From assembly GCA_037957365.1 (NCBI GenBank), contig JARHVA010000666.1, positions 3,250,501-3,314,500 of the forward strand: a stretch of DNA of 64,000 nt. Direction: 5' to 3'. Below are positions 46,751-58,975 of this stretch, in pieces; positions within the stretch are counted from its first letter, which is position 1; the number at the start of each line of letters is the position of its first letter. The stretch is from Torreya grandis (lineage: Eukaryota; Streptophyta; Pinopsida; Cupressales; Taxaceae). Both the position numbers and the translations under genes were made by a program. Under the pieces are notes generated by a model that was not told the origin of the DNA, made no database searches, and saw only the letters and a program-made list of their open reading frames with translations.

Positions 46751-48689
46751 TGTTGAAAACTAGTTGAGTTTTCACTCAAGGAATTTGGTAAATCAAATAA
46801 CATGATTTATTCAAATAAAACTATTACATTTATAGTGTATTATTCTCCTATACATAGGAGTAAACACCAATATTCTTATCCCCTAAAGACTCATCAACCT
46901 AATATCTCTCCAAGATATCTTTATTCACGCCTATCTACCAGTGAGTTGTTATAGCTCACGTTATTCTTATTTTATTATCATATTTGAGTTGTTATTACAA
47001 CTCATTAAACACAAAAACTAACATTATAATTACCCACATACACACACAAAGCACTAATATCTATCATTCCCCGCAACGCTGAAAGAGGATGAGGACAAAC
47101 ATTAATATCGATAGTCTTTGTCACTTTGATGAGCAACTTCTTCATCATCTGAAGGGGGATTGCTTTCTTCTTAATCACTTTCTTTTGTTGCCATTGCTTT
47201 GTCATGCAGCTTTCCATCGAGAAGGTCGTGCTCTTTGTTTGCATTTTAGAACATGCCCTGACTTTTTTACAATAGAAACACATGTATTTGTTTTTTATGA
47301 TCACATGTTTATATTTTTTGTGAGAAGTGTTCGGTTTGCTTTGTGTGTACATCACTTCTTCTAAAACTTTGCTTCCTTCATTACGCAATGTAGATATGAT
47401 GTTTCCCAGGCTCAGATTCAGTTTGCTTAAGGTGAACACCATATAAGACATACCACTAGGCATGCTATTGAGCAATATGGCTTTTGCATCGTTTTCCTTT
47501 AATTCTTCATTTATCCTTGTTAGTTGGTTGATAAGAGAATGAAACGTGCTGATGTGGGATACTATATCTACGCCTTCTTCCATTTTTAATCCATACAATT
47601 TTTGCTTCATAATTATTTCAGCATTATCAACTTGAGATCCGAATAGTGTGTTCAGCGATTCCCAGATTTCTTTGGAGGATTTTTTTTAAATCCACATCAT
47701 GTAGATAGGGCTTTGATAAGCCAAGGCAAATAATAGCCAAAGCTTTCTTACCTTTGACCTTCCATTTTTGGAGTGCATCGACATATGTTGGTTGAACCAC
47801 AGTGCCATCAACAATGTCCCAAAGGTCCTTTTCAATTAGCAATAATTGTATTTGGATTTGCCAAGTATGAAAATCCTTTCCATCAAACTTCTCAATTGGG
47901 TTCATTTTTTTCCATTTTATCTCCCTCCCCCAAATTTTTGGACGTCAGTTTCAAGTTCAATCGATAATGCGTCCTTACAATAGTGACAAACAAACAAATT
48001 ATAATGACACTAAACCTATAGACTTTGACAATTTTGATTTTGGACGTTGTCGCAAAATGACTAACTCGACAAAGTTTTTTTTTTAATTTTTTATTTGACA
48101 AGATAATCAGAAACTATATGGACATGGAAAAACTGTGGAAAGCATGAACAAGATGGAAAGAGGAGGGAGATACAAATGGGTGATAAATGCCAATAAATTT
48201 ACACGTCTAAATTGCTAGACCATTGGTAGCATGCGAGAAAGATAAGCAAACACAATAATGGCATTTGCACATGGTCTACATAACATAGCCATTGTATTGT
48301 TAAAAAAATAATGAGTGAATGATTAACTATGCTCAGAGAGAACTAGATAACCTGCACTAATACTATTGTTGAAAACTAGTTGAGTTTTCACTCAAAAGGA
48401 ATTTAGTCAATCAAATAACATGATTTATTTAAATGCAACTATTACATTTATAGTGTATTAATCTCCTATACAGCAGGAGCCAACACCAATATTTTTATCC
48501 CCTAAAGACTCTCTCACAAGCCTAATATCCATCCAAAATGTCTTTATTCACTCCTATCTATTAGTGAGTTGTTATAGCTCACGTTATTCTTATTTTATTC
48601 TCATATTTGAGTTGTTATTACAACTCATTACACACAACTACAAACATTTTAACTACCCACATACACATATGAAGCACTAATATCTATCA
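46751..48689 (-). mobile_element. Gag-only Ty1/copia element (TR-GAG type), minus strand, 1.94 kb
   Basis: Direct repeats 46751-47066 and 48368-48689 start TGTTGAAAAC and end ATCTATCA and serve as LTRs of about 320 bp. On the minus strand the primer site is the complement of 48355-48366, matching TGGTATCAGAGC at 9 of 12 positions. A G-rich purine run (complement of 47067-47075) precedes the 3' LTR. Target duplication ATATT (46746-46750)/ATATC (48690-48694), one mismatch. The 1.3-kb interior codes only for gag. This layout matches the non-autonomous gag-only group known as TR-GAG. Confidence 0.88.
47005..47905 (-). pseudogene. Copia-type gag (UBN2 family) of the TR-GAG element
   Basis: ATG at 47905 begins MNPIEKFDGKDFHTWQIQI, then a Trp-rich start (DLWDIVDG, ALQKWKVKGKKA) typical of copia gag. 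A frameshift occurs at the run of eight A (complement of 47681-47688). Past it the other frame continues with SKEIWESLNTLFGSQ, then from 47610 LINQLTRINEELKENDAKAI and a degenerate zinc knuckle (CFYCKK..C) near 47270. After that it becomes Lys-rich and stops at 47005 inside the 3' LTR. No protease, integrase or polymerase follows. Confidence 0.85.
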
Positions 48690-48785
48690 ATATCATAGTC
48701 TTGGAATCAATTGTTTAGAAAGCTAAGTTTGTAGTATTTGTGTTGATAAAACTGAGAGTAGAATTTCCACCTAGCTTACAAATCA
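48690..48785 (+). repeat. 3' end of the element F 5' LTR
   Basis: This continues the LTR after the copia insertion and ends AAATCA, 3 nt before the primer site. Confidence 0.55.
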
Positions 48786-48788
48786 GAT

Positions 48789-48799
48789 TGGTATCAGAG
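48789..48799 (+). other. Primer-binding site of element F (initiator Met-tRNA)
   Basis: TGGTATCAGAG matches the standard initiator-Met site over its first 11 bases. Confidence 0.85.
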
Positions 48800-48899
48800 T
48801 TGGTTTAGTTTTTAAGTCCTTTTGTGTTGTGTGTTGAGTACATTACAATTTTATGTCCGTCATTAGAGTTAGTAGTGCCAGTGGTCAAGGTGTCGTAGT

Positions 48900-49929
48900 T
48901 CCCTTTGAAACAAGTATTTCCACAAGGAAGTGGAAGCAAGGAATAAAAGTATGGCCCATGTTGATGAAAAAGATGCCCAAAGAGCTAAAGAACATTTTTG
49001 CAAGCTTGAGGAAGGAGTAGCAAGAATCTCTTCTATGAGCAAGCTTAACCAGTTGGAGTCCATCATGGGGCTTCTTATGGATAAGCTTGGTGTTTCCATG
49101 GAGACATTGAAACCAAACAAAAAGAACGCTCCCAAGAACCATGAGAAGCATGAAGAGCCGCCCATGCCAACCCAGTTACACCTCCATTCAAAGCTAAGGC
49201 AAAGATTGAAATTCAGTCGTATGATGGAAACGTGAATGCAGAAAAACTAGATCATTGGCTAGCCCAACTTGAGGTATATTTCAGTTTGCATCAAATAAAT
49301 GAAAGCCAACAAATTTATTTTACAAAGTTAAATTTATATAATCATGCTTTAACATGGTTTGAGAACTATGTTCATTTTTTAGTTGTTAAGAAGCTTCCTC
49401 CTATTTCTAAGCGGGATGATTTTATGATGTTATAATCAAGAAGCAATTCTATCTTATTTGTTATGAGGAAAAGAGGTCCATCTATTGACAATAGCTTAGG
49501 CAAAAGCAAGGCCAAAGTGTGCAAGAGAACACCAGTAAGTTTCCTAAAAAAGTGGTCCAAATGGGCAAAGATATAGTGCACCGTGATCTTTTTATGAACT
49601 ATGTGGGTGGACTCCATAGTCATTTGAGGAGACTAGTCCTCTTGGCCAAGCCTACGGATGAGGCTAACTCTCAAGCTCACTACTTAGATATGGACAAGAA
49701 GAAGTCTCCATCTACCTCTCAAAACAGCTCCAAGCAACAAAAAAGCTCCAAGCAAAAGAGGAAAGGTAAAGGGAAATGTAAGCACAATGCTACTTTTGTT
49801 TCTAAAAAGGATACTAAAGTACATTGTTGTGAATGTAATGTGGTTACTGATTCTAAGGATAAGTGTTGGAAGCTCCATCCGGAATTGCATCCCTTCAAAA
49901 ACAAGAAGAAAAAGGTTGTCTTTGCTTAA
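48900..49929 (+). pseudogene. Gag of element F
   Basis: Open pieces 48930-49235, 49232-49435 and 49519-49929 in alternating frames. Recognisable parts: a coiled-coil start (NQLESIMGLLMDKLGV), the gag core (EKLDHWLAQLEVYFSLHQI), a Lys-rich stretch, and a decayed zinc knuckle ending in C-W-K-L-H-P-E-L at about 49865-49885 (its His is replaced). The CWKLHPE ending is typical of one group of plant Ty3 gags. Confidence 0.8.
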
Positions 49930-50606
49930 AGGTGAGAATATTGGTTGCAGCTTCGAGGTGGGTGATACTTTATGTTGTACGTCTGTCAATAGAGAGGTAT
50001 GTTTGGGTAGTAATAGTGCTCAAGAGAGTGAGCTTTCTAAACTTTTTCATATTATAATTCAAATAAATAAAACAAAAGTGGATGCTCTTTTTTATAGTTG
50101 TTCACAAGCAAATTTGATAAGTAAAGAGTTGGTAGACAAATTTGGGTTTGAAACCTACAAACATCCAAGCCCATATTCATTGGATAAAGAAAGATGTAAA
50201 CATCAAGGTGACCAAACAATGCATGTTTATGTTTCCTATTAATACTAATTTCACTGATGATGTTGCGGTGGATGTTGTTCCTCTTGATGTGTGTGGTGTA
50301 GTGTTCAGCAGCCCATGCTTGTATATTTGGGATGCCATCTTCATGAGGAGAGCCAACCAATATCGCTTGGTAAAGGATGTTAAGAGCTACATCATTTTAG
50401 TCTATGGAGGAGATTCAAAGATATCCTTGGTAAGTCCCTCTGAAGCTAAGAAGCTTATTAATGCTAGAAGGAAACTTGCTTTACTTTTTTTGAGAGATAT
50501 TCAAGATAAAGAGGTTGTGATAAATAAAACATTGTGTAGCATGTTTACTAACAAAGAGCAGAAGCATTTGGGAGAGATGGTACAACATTTCAAAGAATTT
50601 TTTTAG
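49930..50606 (+). pseudogene. Aspartic protease region of element F
   Basis: SELSKLFHIIIQINKTKVDA leads into LFYSCSQANLISKELVDKFG, where the catalytic Asp-Ser-Gly is Tyr-Ser-Cys. After a frameshift, 50142-50606 continues with VTKQCMFMF, VVPLDVCGVVF and SLVSPSEAKKLINARR, the usual protease-to-RT linker. Confidence 0.75.
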
Positions 50607-51850
50607 AAGCATACGATGTCACCTTCGCTAGGTCGATTGAGCACGAAATTCATTTGTCGCCCAACAGTCCACTTCCAAATCTTGGGTTATACAGGCAATC
50701 CTTGAAAGATACCAATGAGGTAAAACAATAGTTAGAGTCTTTAATTAATCAAGGTGTAATTTGTCCTAGTACTTCTCCATGTGGTTCTCCTTTTGTTTTA
50801 GTCCCTAAGAAAGATGGCACATGGAGAATGTGTTGACTATTGGGCATTGAATAAGATAACCATCAAGAATAAGTACCTTCTTCCACAAATTGACTATCTT
50901 CTTAATCAACTTTAGCATGTTGAATATTTAACTAAGCTTGATTTACAATCTGGGTATCCCCAAGTATGGATTAAGGAGGAGGACATTTAGAAAACAGCAT
51001 TCAAAACAAGGCAAAGGTTGTATGAGTGGTCGGTTCTACCTTTCAGCCTATGCAATGCACCAACTACCTTCATGCGGTTGATGAATGAGGTTATGAGAGC
51101 ATTTATTTATTCCTTTGTCATTGTATATTTGGAAGATATTATTATTTTCAATAGACCTTTTCATGAGCATGTAGAGCATCTTAAACAAGTTTTACAAGTG
51201 TCGAAGGAGAACAAGTTAGTGTTGAAAGACAAGAAATGTGGGTTTGCCCAACAATCACTAGTCTTTTTGGAGCATGCGGTTGGAGATGGAGAGTTGAAGA
51301 TTGATCCAAAGAAAGTAGAGGCCATATGAATTGACCAAGGCCATCCAATTTGACCAAAACAAGAAGTTTTATAGGTGTAATCCAATACTTGAAGAAGTTT
51401 TTTCTATAGTTGCACCTTTGCACACCATTACATCAAGTGGTAAGACTTTTACTTGGAGTAAGAAGCAAGAAGATGTATTCAAATTGTTTAAACATAAAAT
51501 TAGCCATGCTCCGGTTTTAGCATTGCCTAACTTGCAACTACCTTTTGAAATAGAAACCGATGCTAATCTCTATGTTGTGGGAGTTATTTTGCTTCAGGGA
51601 GGTAAGTCAGTATGCTACCATTATAAGTTATTCCATGGTGCAATCTTGAATTATTATACATATGACAAAGAATTGTAAGGTCTTGTTCAAGCTGTTAAAA
51701 AAAGGAAGCACTATCCAATGGGTAAGAAAACTATTATCCGTACAGATCACCAACCTCTTCAATATTTGCAAGCTCATTCTAGACTTCAACAAACTAGAAA
51801 CTATAAATGAATAGGTTTCTTACAACAATGTCATTTGATTGTCAAATATA
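50607..51850 (+). pseudogene. Reverse transcriptase and RNase H of element F
   Basis: 50,620-51,000 is broken by stops but shows KKDGT, YWALNKITIKNKYLLPQID and YLTKLDLQSGYPQV. The open stretch 51018-51329 has LPFSLCNAPTTFMRLMNEVM and the polymerase signature as Y-L-E-D (first Asp changed to Glu). 51331-51678 and the following codons give the RNase H (ETDANLYVVGVIL, YDKEL, RTDHQPLQYL). The enzyme is inactive. Confidence 0.85.
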
Positions 51851-51854
51851 AGGT

Positions 51855-52139
51855 GTGACTAACAAACTCGCTGACATGTTGTCAAGACCTCCTTTACTTA
51901 TAGCCATGGGCACCATAACTCTACTTGAACCTTTTATATATAAATCTTATATAGAAGGATATAAGCATGGTACATATTTTGGGGGCCTATTTCTTCAAGC
52001 AAATATGTCCCAAGGTGCAAGATTTGAGCCCAAAGAGGATTATTATCTTCAAGATGGATTGCTTTACAAATTGGGTAAGCTTTGTGTGTCCAAAGAGGAA
52101 AGAGTTCATGATACAAAAACATCATCAAGTCTAATGTGA
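51855..52139 (+). pseudogene. End of RNase H and start of integrase, element F
   Basis: NKLADMLSRPP at 51860-51895 is the end of RNase H, followed by YYLQDGLLYKLGKLCVSKEE, which normally leads to the integrase zinc finger. Homology ends at about 52,110, so integrase is missing. Confidence 0.75.
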
Positions 52140-52440
52140 AGTTTGGTTTGACAGTTCAATGTTTGGTTTGGTAGGTAGTAGGTAGACTTAAAAAGTCATG
52201 TTTAGGTGTTTGAGGCCTTGTCATACTTCATAACCTTTTGTTATGAATCATTCTGGTGAGTTTTCTAGTTTCCCGCCAAAATTGTATTTTTAAATATTTA
52301 AATTTGTAAATGTCAAGTGAGTGTTTTCTCTTCTTTTAAGCTCATCTATGGACATGATCGTGCAGGTAAAAGGGTCAACTAGGTCCTACAAGGTGTTCTC
52401 AATATGTCTAATGTCTTAATTCATCATAAACCTTGTATAT
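52140..52440. other. Noncoding flank between elements F and G
   Basis: No gene. It ends with TATAT, the left copy of the target duplication of element G. Confidence 0.6.
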
Positions 52441-54155
52441 TGTAATGTCCCCCTTTTTGGCTTAGCTTGCTTATGAACCCTTAGCTTGGTTGTTCCCACA
52501 AGGCTAAGGGAAAGAAAGAGAAGGGAACATTAAGGGGGCTATCTTATGAGCAAAAAGGTTAAAAGTACTTAAGTATTCTAATTTTCAGTTCAGTTATGCA
52601 AAAAGGTACTTTTAATCTAATGTTCAGTTAAGTAGAGGACCTTTAAAGGTCATGAGAGCCTAAACCCTCAAAAAAGAAGTTTTAAAGGATAAAGTTGCTT
52701 GGTTTTAAAAGACACATCCCTCCAACTTGGGTGCCACCCTTGGGGGATGATTATAAAAAGCAATTGAGGAGTCATTTAGAAAATTATGTTGAATATTGAT
52801 ATTGAATCTTTGATCAAGTATGTCAAGCTTGATTATCACATCTTAAAGACGAAAAACTTCAAAAGTGTTAAGGGTTTGAGGACGAAAACCTCCATTCCTA
52901 CTATTTAGGTAGCTCTATTCAAGCGCTGTAGTTGAGCATCAAAATTGCATGTTTACATGCAAGTGGAACTACAAAAGTGTTTATGGACACCACCTACATT
53001 AAGAAATATTGCGAACCATATAGAAGGCTGGTTTTTTGAGAAATTGCAGGTCTTGGAGAGTGGCGACTTGCATTGGGAGCTTGTTCGTGGAGTTGAGTCA
53101 TTTTCATGGGTGGTGAATTGCCTAGAGAGTTATACGAGTTGATTTGAAGGGTTCGTTGAAGCCTAAAATATTGCATAATATTTTATATTTATTTCTAGCT
53201 TTGGTGACGTGAATTGAGGGCTGATTCTAAGGTTTTGTATGGTTGATGCAAGCCAAATAAAATACCTATAATTTTATGCACAATATTCCAACTTGGACGA
53301 CTTGCCCTATGAGCGTTTTGACGGTTAATTGGTGATACATTGGTAAGTTTAACAATCTCATTTATTTTATATATTTTTCTGAGGTGAGGTGAATAAATTT
53401 GAGGAAGAATTGGACACCTATGAAGGGCTTTTAGACTCCGATTTGACAAGATACATTTGTAATATTATTTCTGATTTATTTGGTAATAAATCACAAGGGA
53501 TAAAAAGATTTTTGGAGGGTTAAAGCAAGAGTATTAATTTTGAAATTTTGCCATTAATTTCTGAATTGGGCGATTCACTTGAAGGAGGTGTGGCAAGGGT
53601 TTAGGGTGCCTTGATTGGCCCTAAACAATCGAGCATTTATTATTGCAAATATTGGTGAAATTTATAACTTATTTTCAACAAGTTTGGTAGAGTTACAAGC
53701 TTGAATTTTTGAGTTATTTAATGCTATTTGTTCCTGATTTTGGTGACTTGCTTTGGAGAAGATTTGATCATGTTTTAGGTCCTAACATTGGCCAATTTTT
53801 ATATGATATGCATGTTGAAATTTATCTTTAGTTGTGGAGGGTTTCTATGTAGGATTTGGTGGCAAAAAAAGGATATTACAATCAGCTTGGTGGCGTTGAG
53901 GGTTTGGGAGTGGAAAACATACAAATTCATCTTCTTTCTTCATATGGTGTGAGCCATGATTGGCTACCTTCATAAAGTATTTTTCTATTAATTTGTTGAG
54001 TGATTGGAAGTGTGATAATTTTAGTTTGGTGATACAAATACAAAACTAAGGTTTGTTGGTTTTTATTTTCAGAATTCAAATTTTATTTCAAATTTGTTTA
54101 GGGGTTTGTTGGAAAATCCTTTTTTGCATTGTTGTCCCAATTTGGTGACATTATA
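52441..54155 (+). repeat. 5' LTR of element G
   Basis: 1,715 bp. TATA box at 52752-52759. It ends TTATA where the 3' LTR ends TTACA, so the terminal CA has become TA by a C-to-T change. Confidence 0.93.
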
Positions 54156-54156
54156 G

Positions 54157-54170
54157 TGGTATCAGAGCCA
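54157..54170 (+). other. Primer-binding site of element G (initiator Met-tRNA)
   Basis: TGGTATCAGAGCCA lies one base after the LTR and is a perfect match to the standard plant site. Confidence 0.95.
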
Positions 54171-54399
54171 TATCTTGGCTATTCTATGGGGTGAAGGGTT
54201 TAATAAATGATTGGCAACAAAGAGGTTAACTATTACTTGAAGAGTAGCAGGAGAAAAGCAGGGTTTCCACCAGTTGGTTCGCTTGAGCAGGACCAAGTCA
54301 TGGGTGACATGGGACACCAAAGACAGAGAGTGAGAGGAGAGACAGGTTGTCTGAAGAGAGGTTTGAAAAGTATTCTTAGACTCAAGAGAGGACAACAGT

Positions 54400-55485
54400 G
54401 ATGGAGGGGCTTCTTCATTCCTTCAGTGAGATGGGTGGCTTAAAGCCACTCAATGGAGATAGTGGTGCCTCAAGGAGCAAAACGGATGCACATACACCCC
54501 AACCTACATTTGTTCAAAGGGAGGAGCCTACACCATCGAGGGGGCGTTACCTAGCCCACGTGAGGAGTTAGAGAGAGATGGATGAGTGGTCACCTTATCC
54601 ACGACAATTACAAGGACTGACTTTTTCGAGTTTTCAGTTTGGAAATGGGGACAAAGTGGGCCCAAGATCAGTCAGAGGCAGAGGGGCAGCCAGGGGGATC
54701 TCCAACATGTGTTGAGGATGTTTACTCTCTCCACATTTGATGGCTCACAGAGGAGCTCAGCGAGGGTATGGATACAGAAGGTGGATACCTTCTTTTCACT
54801 TCAACCTATGGCAGAGGGAGAAGCCATTCAGTTCGCTACTTTATATTTATAAGGAGCAGCCCACGATTGGTGGTATCACGATTTGATCACACAAGGGCAT
54901 CAACACATACACTCCTATGAGGAGTTCAGGAGGAGATTGATAGAGTTGTTTGATAGAGCAGATCCAAAACTTCACATCCGTGATTTAGCTCAATTGAAGC
55001 AAAGGGCCTCAATAGATAATTATATCACAGAGTTTCAGAGACTTTCAGTCACGGTGACTGAAATTTCAGATAGCAGATTGGTGGCGTTGTTTGTGGAGGG
55101 CTTGGTTGATTCTTTGAGGGGATTGGTCAAGGCATTTGATCCACCTGCGTTGAGAGAGGCCATTCATAAGGCCTATGATTTAGAGTCTTCTACTCCAAGG
55201 CACAGATTTACACCTTTGGGACAGCCATAGAATGTTTTCTTTCCACCTGCAGGGCAGCAAAGAGTTGGCAATTTGGGGCAGCCAAAGAGTAGTTATGCGG
55301 GGCCTCCAAAGGCCAATCATTTGGGACCCATTATCAAACCAAACCAACCAAGTTTGGGACAGCAGAAGAAGATACCACGTAGTAGCTTTGATGTGACGAA
55401 TGAGATGAGAAGGAAAAAAATTTGCTTCACATGCAAGGATCCTTGGGAGAAGGGCCACAATTGTCATGGCAGGGGGCAAGTACAC
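54400..55485 (+). pseudogene. Gag of element G with zinc knuckle
   Basis: The N-terminal part is broken. 54586-54852 carries LSTFDGSQRSSARVWIQKVD and ends at a TAA (54850-54852). The same frame resumes with GAAHDWWYHDLI and IRDLAQLKQRASIDNYITEF to a TAG at 55228-55230, then continues through a Gly/Gln/Pro-rich linker to the knuckle C-F-T-C-K-D-P-W-E-K-G-H-N-C (55423-55464). Two in-frame stops over about 300 residues are the main damage. Confidence 0.92.
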
Positions 55486-55990
55486 TACATTGAAGTACTT
55501 TTCGAAGAAGAAAATGAGGAGGAAGTTGGGACAGCCAATTATGAGGACACCTTAGAGATAGAGGGAGAAAACGAGTTGGATGGCACTTTGGCATCACTTT
55601 CAAGGGCTTTTAAGTATTATACCCTTAGAGTTAAAGGATCACTAAAGGGTACACCTATCACCATACTTATTGATAGTGGGACAACTCACAATTTTATTGA
55701 TAGAGGATTGGTAACATCATGTGGGTTACAATCCATGGAGTTAAAAGGATTTAAAGTCACAGTGGCAAATGGGTTCGCCATCCCTTGTACAACAAAGATT
55801 CTAAAGCTTAGTCTCACTTTGGAAAATTATATGGTTGAAGATGATTTTTATATGGTTGGCATAGAAGAGACCAATATGGAATATGGTCCTTGGTATTCAG
55901 TGGTTGCACTCACTTGGTGAATACACTCAAAACTACCAAACCATGGAGCTTAAATTCAAGGTAACATGCAATGAGATTGTTTTGAATGGT
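55486..55990 (+). pseudogene. Aspartic protease of element G
   Basis: It continues the frame open from 55273. After an acidic linker the active site ITILIDSGTTHNFID is intact, with Asp at 55672-55674. VTVANGFAIPCTTKILKLSL follows. A frameshift near 55,900 moves the downstream conserved part (LGEYTQNYQTMELKFKV) into the next frame. Confidence 0.9.
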
Positions 55991-57190
55991 TTTGAGTGAT
56001 AGAGAGGCCCCTTCTTCTGCAAATAGTATGTTGGGAGGATGTTTCATGAGCATGAGAAAGATGAAAAAGGCTGCCCCTAGACATAAAATGCAACCCCTTC
56101 TTTCCAAATTGAAACCCTCTATAAGACAATTGGTAAGTGTTGCAAATTCAGACTTTTCTCATACTTATATTGAGAGGGATGAGATGAGAATTGATTGCCA
56201 AGGGCAACCCAAAATGTGCTTTGGGCAGCACCCTATTCCTTCTTGCAAGAGTGGAAATAGTGGTGCTATAAGGAAAATAGGAACCCTCTTGAATTTTGAA
56301 GGGATGAAAATTACTAGTTATTCACAACGTTCAAATGGCAAAAAAAGAGGGTCCCACTTACAAAAAAAATGATAAACATAGCTGGGCTCACCTATGGACA
56401 CTTTTGGGCATCAAGAACAATTTATTTTGCATATGGCAGCCAAGGGGAAGAGCTGGAAAAAGGGGGAAGAAATTTGAATTTTTTGGTTTAAAATTTTATG
56501 AGTTAACAAAACAAGTCTAGCCACATAAAAGAGGAAAAAGTTGGCACTTTGAAGGCACACTACAGCCCATGTCTGGGAAATGTTGTACCAAGGTATATTC
56601 TGAAAATTGTAACACAAGAAAATCTAATTTTGAAGGACGGGTACAGCAGTATATGGAAGGCCAAAAGTCTAATTTTTTGAGTAAATTCCAACCAAGGGTG
56701 TATTCTGGAAATATTCATAAGGAAGTACGCTTTTGACTTAATCAAGCATGGAAGGTACAAATCTATATTGGGAGTTGGCGGAGGCTTTTGTTTGATCAAT
56801 TTAATATTCTTCCTATGCATAAAGGAAGTGATAGAAGGAAATCAAAAGGGAATGACATACCATATGTTCTAAGGCACACTCAAGAGAGGTTGCATCTATG
56901 TACCATTTGCACTCAAGGTATTATTATGAAAAGATCATAGTGATTTATTTCCAAATTTTGGGAATATCTTGTGCGGCTACATTAATCACCTTGAAAGACT
57001 ACATCAAAAGCAAACAAGCAATGTATGTTTTATTTATTTGGGGTTATGAGGAGTTCTTGGGAGATGATCATGGCACCTTGAGCCCATGGAGGCAGCCACT
57101 AAGATACATGTTTAGCAAGTTGAGAGTTCAAGTTGGAGCTTCTTTTCAGTGGGAAGCCATTTCAATGGGTAAGTGCATTATGAAGAGTGT
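55991..57190 (+). other. Interior of element G without recognisable pol
   Basis: No polymerase, RNase H or integrase motif appears in any frame. Moderate open stretches (55986-56372, 56898-57275) look protein-like but match nothing I know; the first may begin as decayed protease linker. Either pol was deleted and remnants decayed, or foreign sequence replaced it. Confidence 0.6.
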
Positions 57191-57199
57191 GGAGACAGC

Positions 57200-57275
57200 C
57201 CCATGGCTTTTGCAATTGCTCGAGGACAAGCATTTTTTTGAGGGGAGAACTGTAATGTCCCCCTTTTTCACTTAG
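57200..57275 (+). pseudogene. Last codons of pol, element G
   Basis: LLEDKHFFEGRTVMSP reads into the 3' LTR exactly as the corresponding LGDKQFQEGRTVMSP does in element E, showing that the original element had the same pol end after its chromodomain. Confidence 0.75.
57234..57250 (+). other. Polypurine tract of element G
   Basis: TTTTTTGAGGGGAGAAC is adjacent to the 3' LTR start. Confidence 0.85.
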
Positions 57276-58970
57276 CTTGCTTATGAACCTTTAGCTTGGT
57301 TGTTCCCACAAGGCTAAGCGAAAGAAAGAGAAAGGAACATTGAGGGAGCTATGAGCAAAAAAATGAAAAATACTTAAGTATTCTAATTTTCAGTTGAGTT
57401 ATGCAAAAAGGTACTTTTGATCTAATGTTCACTTAAGTAGAGGACCTTTAACGGTCATGACAGCCTAAACCCTCAAAAAGGGAGTTTTAAAAGATAAAGT
57501 TGCTTACGTTTTAAAAGACAGATCCCTCCAACTTGGGCGCCATCATTGAGGGATGATTATAAAAAACAATTGAGGAGTCATTTGGACGGTTATGCTGAAT
57601 ATTGATATCGAATCTTTGATCAAGTATGTCAAGCTTGATTACCACATCTTGAAGACGAAAACTTTCAATAGTTTTAAGGGTTTGGGGACGAAAACCTCTA
57701 TTCCTACTACTTATGCAACTCTATCCACGGGCTGTAGTTGAGCTTCAAAATTGCATGCTTACATGCAAGTGGACCTATAATGGTGTTTTTAAACACCACC
57801 TACATTGAGGAATATTGCAAACCATATAGAAAGCTGATTTTTTGAGAAATTATGTCTTGGAGAGTGGCCACTTGCATTGGGAGCTTGTTCGTAGAGTTGA
57901 GAGCCATTTCCTTGGGTGGCAACTAGCATATAGGGTTATGCAAGTTGATTTGAAGGGTTCGTTGAAGCTTAAAATATTGCATAATATTTTATATGATTTT
58001 CCAACTTTGGCAACTTGAATTGAGGGCTGGTTTTGAGGTTTTGGAGGGTTGATGCAAGCCAAATAAAATATCTACAATTTTCTTCGTGTTATTCCAACTT
58101 GGGCGACTTGCCCTAGGAGCATTTTGAAGGTTAATTCGTGATCCATTGGTGAGTTTAACAATCTGATTTATTTTATATATTTTTGAGGTGGGGCAAATAA
58201 GTTTGAGGAAGAACTGGATATCTTTGGAGGGCTTTTAGACTCCAATTTGATACGATACATTTATAATATTATTTCTGATTTATTTGGTAATAAATCACAA
58301 GGGTTAGAAGGACTTTTGAAGGGTTAAAGCAAGGCTATTAATTCTAAAATTTTGCAATTAATTTCTAATTTGGGCAATTCACTTGAAGGATGTGTGGCAA
58401 GGGTTTAGCGTACCTTGATTGGCCCTAAACAATTGAGCATTTATTACTGCCAATATTGGTGGAATTTATAACCTATTTCTAGTAGGTTTGACAAAATTAC
58501 AAGTTTGATTTTCTAAGTTATTTAATGTTATTTATTTTTGATTTGGGCGACTTGGTTTGGATAAGATTTGATCATGTTTTAGGTCCTAAAATTGGCCAAT
58601 TTTTATATGGTATGCATGCTGATATTTATCTAAAATTTATCTTCAATTGTGGAGGGTTTTCGAGTAGGATTTGGTGATAGAAAGAAGACATTAAAATCAG
58701 CTTGGTGACGTTAAGGGTTTGGGAGTCAAAAACATACAAATTCAGCGTCTTTCTTCATACCGTGTGAGCCATGATTGGCTACTTTCATAAGGTATTTTTC
58801 TATTAATTTGTTGAGTGATTGGAGGTACGATAATTTCAATTTGGTGGTGCAAATACAACACTAGGGTTTGTTGGTTTTTATTTCTAGAATTCAAATTTTA
58901 TTTCAGAATTGTTTAGGGGCTTGTTAGAAAACCATCTTTTGCATTGTTGTCCCAATTTGGGGACATTACA
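57251..58970 (+). repeat. 3' LTR of element G
   Basis: 1,720 bp. TATA box conserved near 57558. Ends GACATTACA before the TATAT target copy. Confidence 0.93.
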
Positions 58971-58975
58971 TATAT

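Larger units (their letters stand above)
46060..52139 (+). mobile_element. Element F: decayed Ty3/gypsy retrotransposon, 3'-truncated
   Basis: An LTR-like 5' part (about 46060-46750 and 48690-48785) is split by a copia insertion. Then come an initiator-Met primer site (48789), gag, protease, reverse transcriptase, RNase H and the beginning of integrase. The homology ends at about 52,110 without integrase core or 3' LTR. Multiple stops and frameshifts. The left limit of the LTR is not certain. Confidence 0.8.
52441..58970 (+). mobile_element. Element G: Ty3/gypsy (chromovirus-type gag) with most of pol missing, 6.5 kb
   Basis: LTRs 52441-54155 and 57251-58970 start TGTAATGTCCCC. The target duplication TATAT is at 52436-52440 and 58971-58975. 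The interior has an initiator-Met primer site, gag, zinc knuckle and protease, then about 1.3 kb without reverse transcriptase, RNase H or integrase, and finally the very end of pol and a polypurine tract. The LTRs differ at roughly one position in eleven in the 430 bp I compared, so it is older than element E. Its gag is a close relative of that of E. Non-autonomous. Confidence 0.95.

Noticed and set aside
56898..57275. 125-codon open frame taken as a possible new gene
   Set aside because: Its last part is simply the end of pol running into the LTR of element G; the earlier part has no recognisable feature and is listed only as unknown interior.
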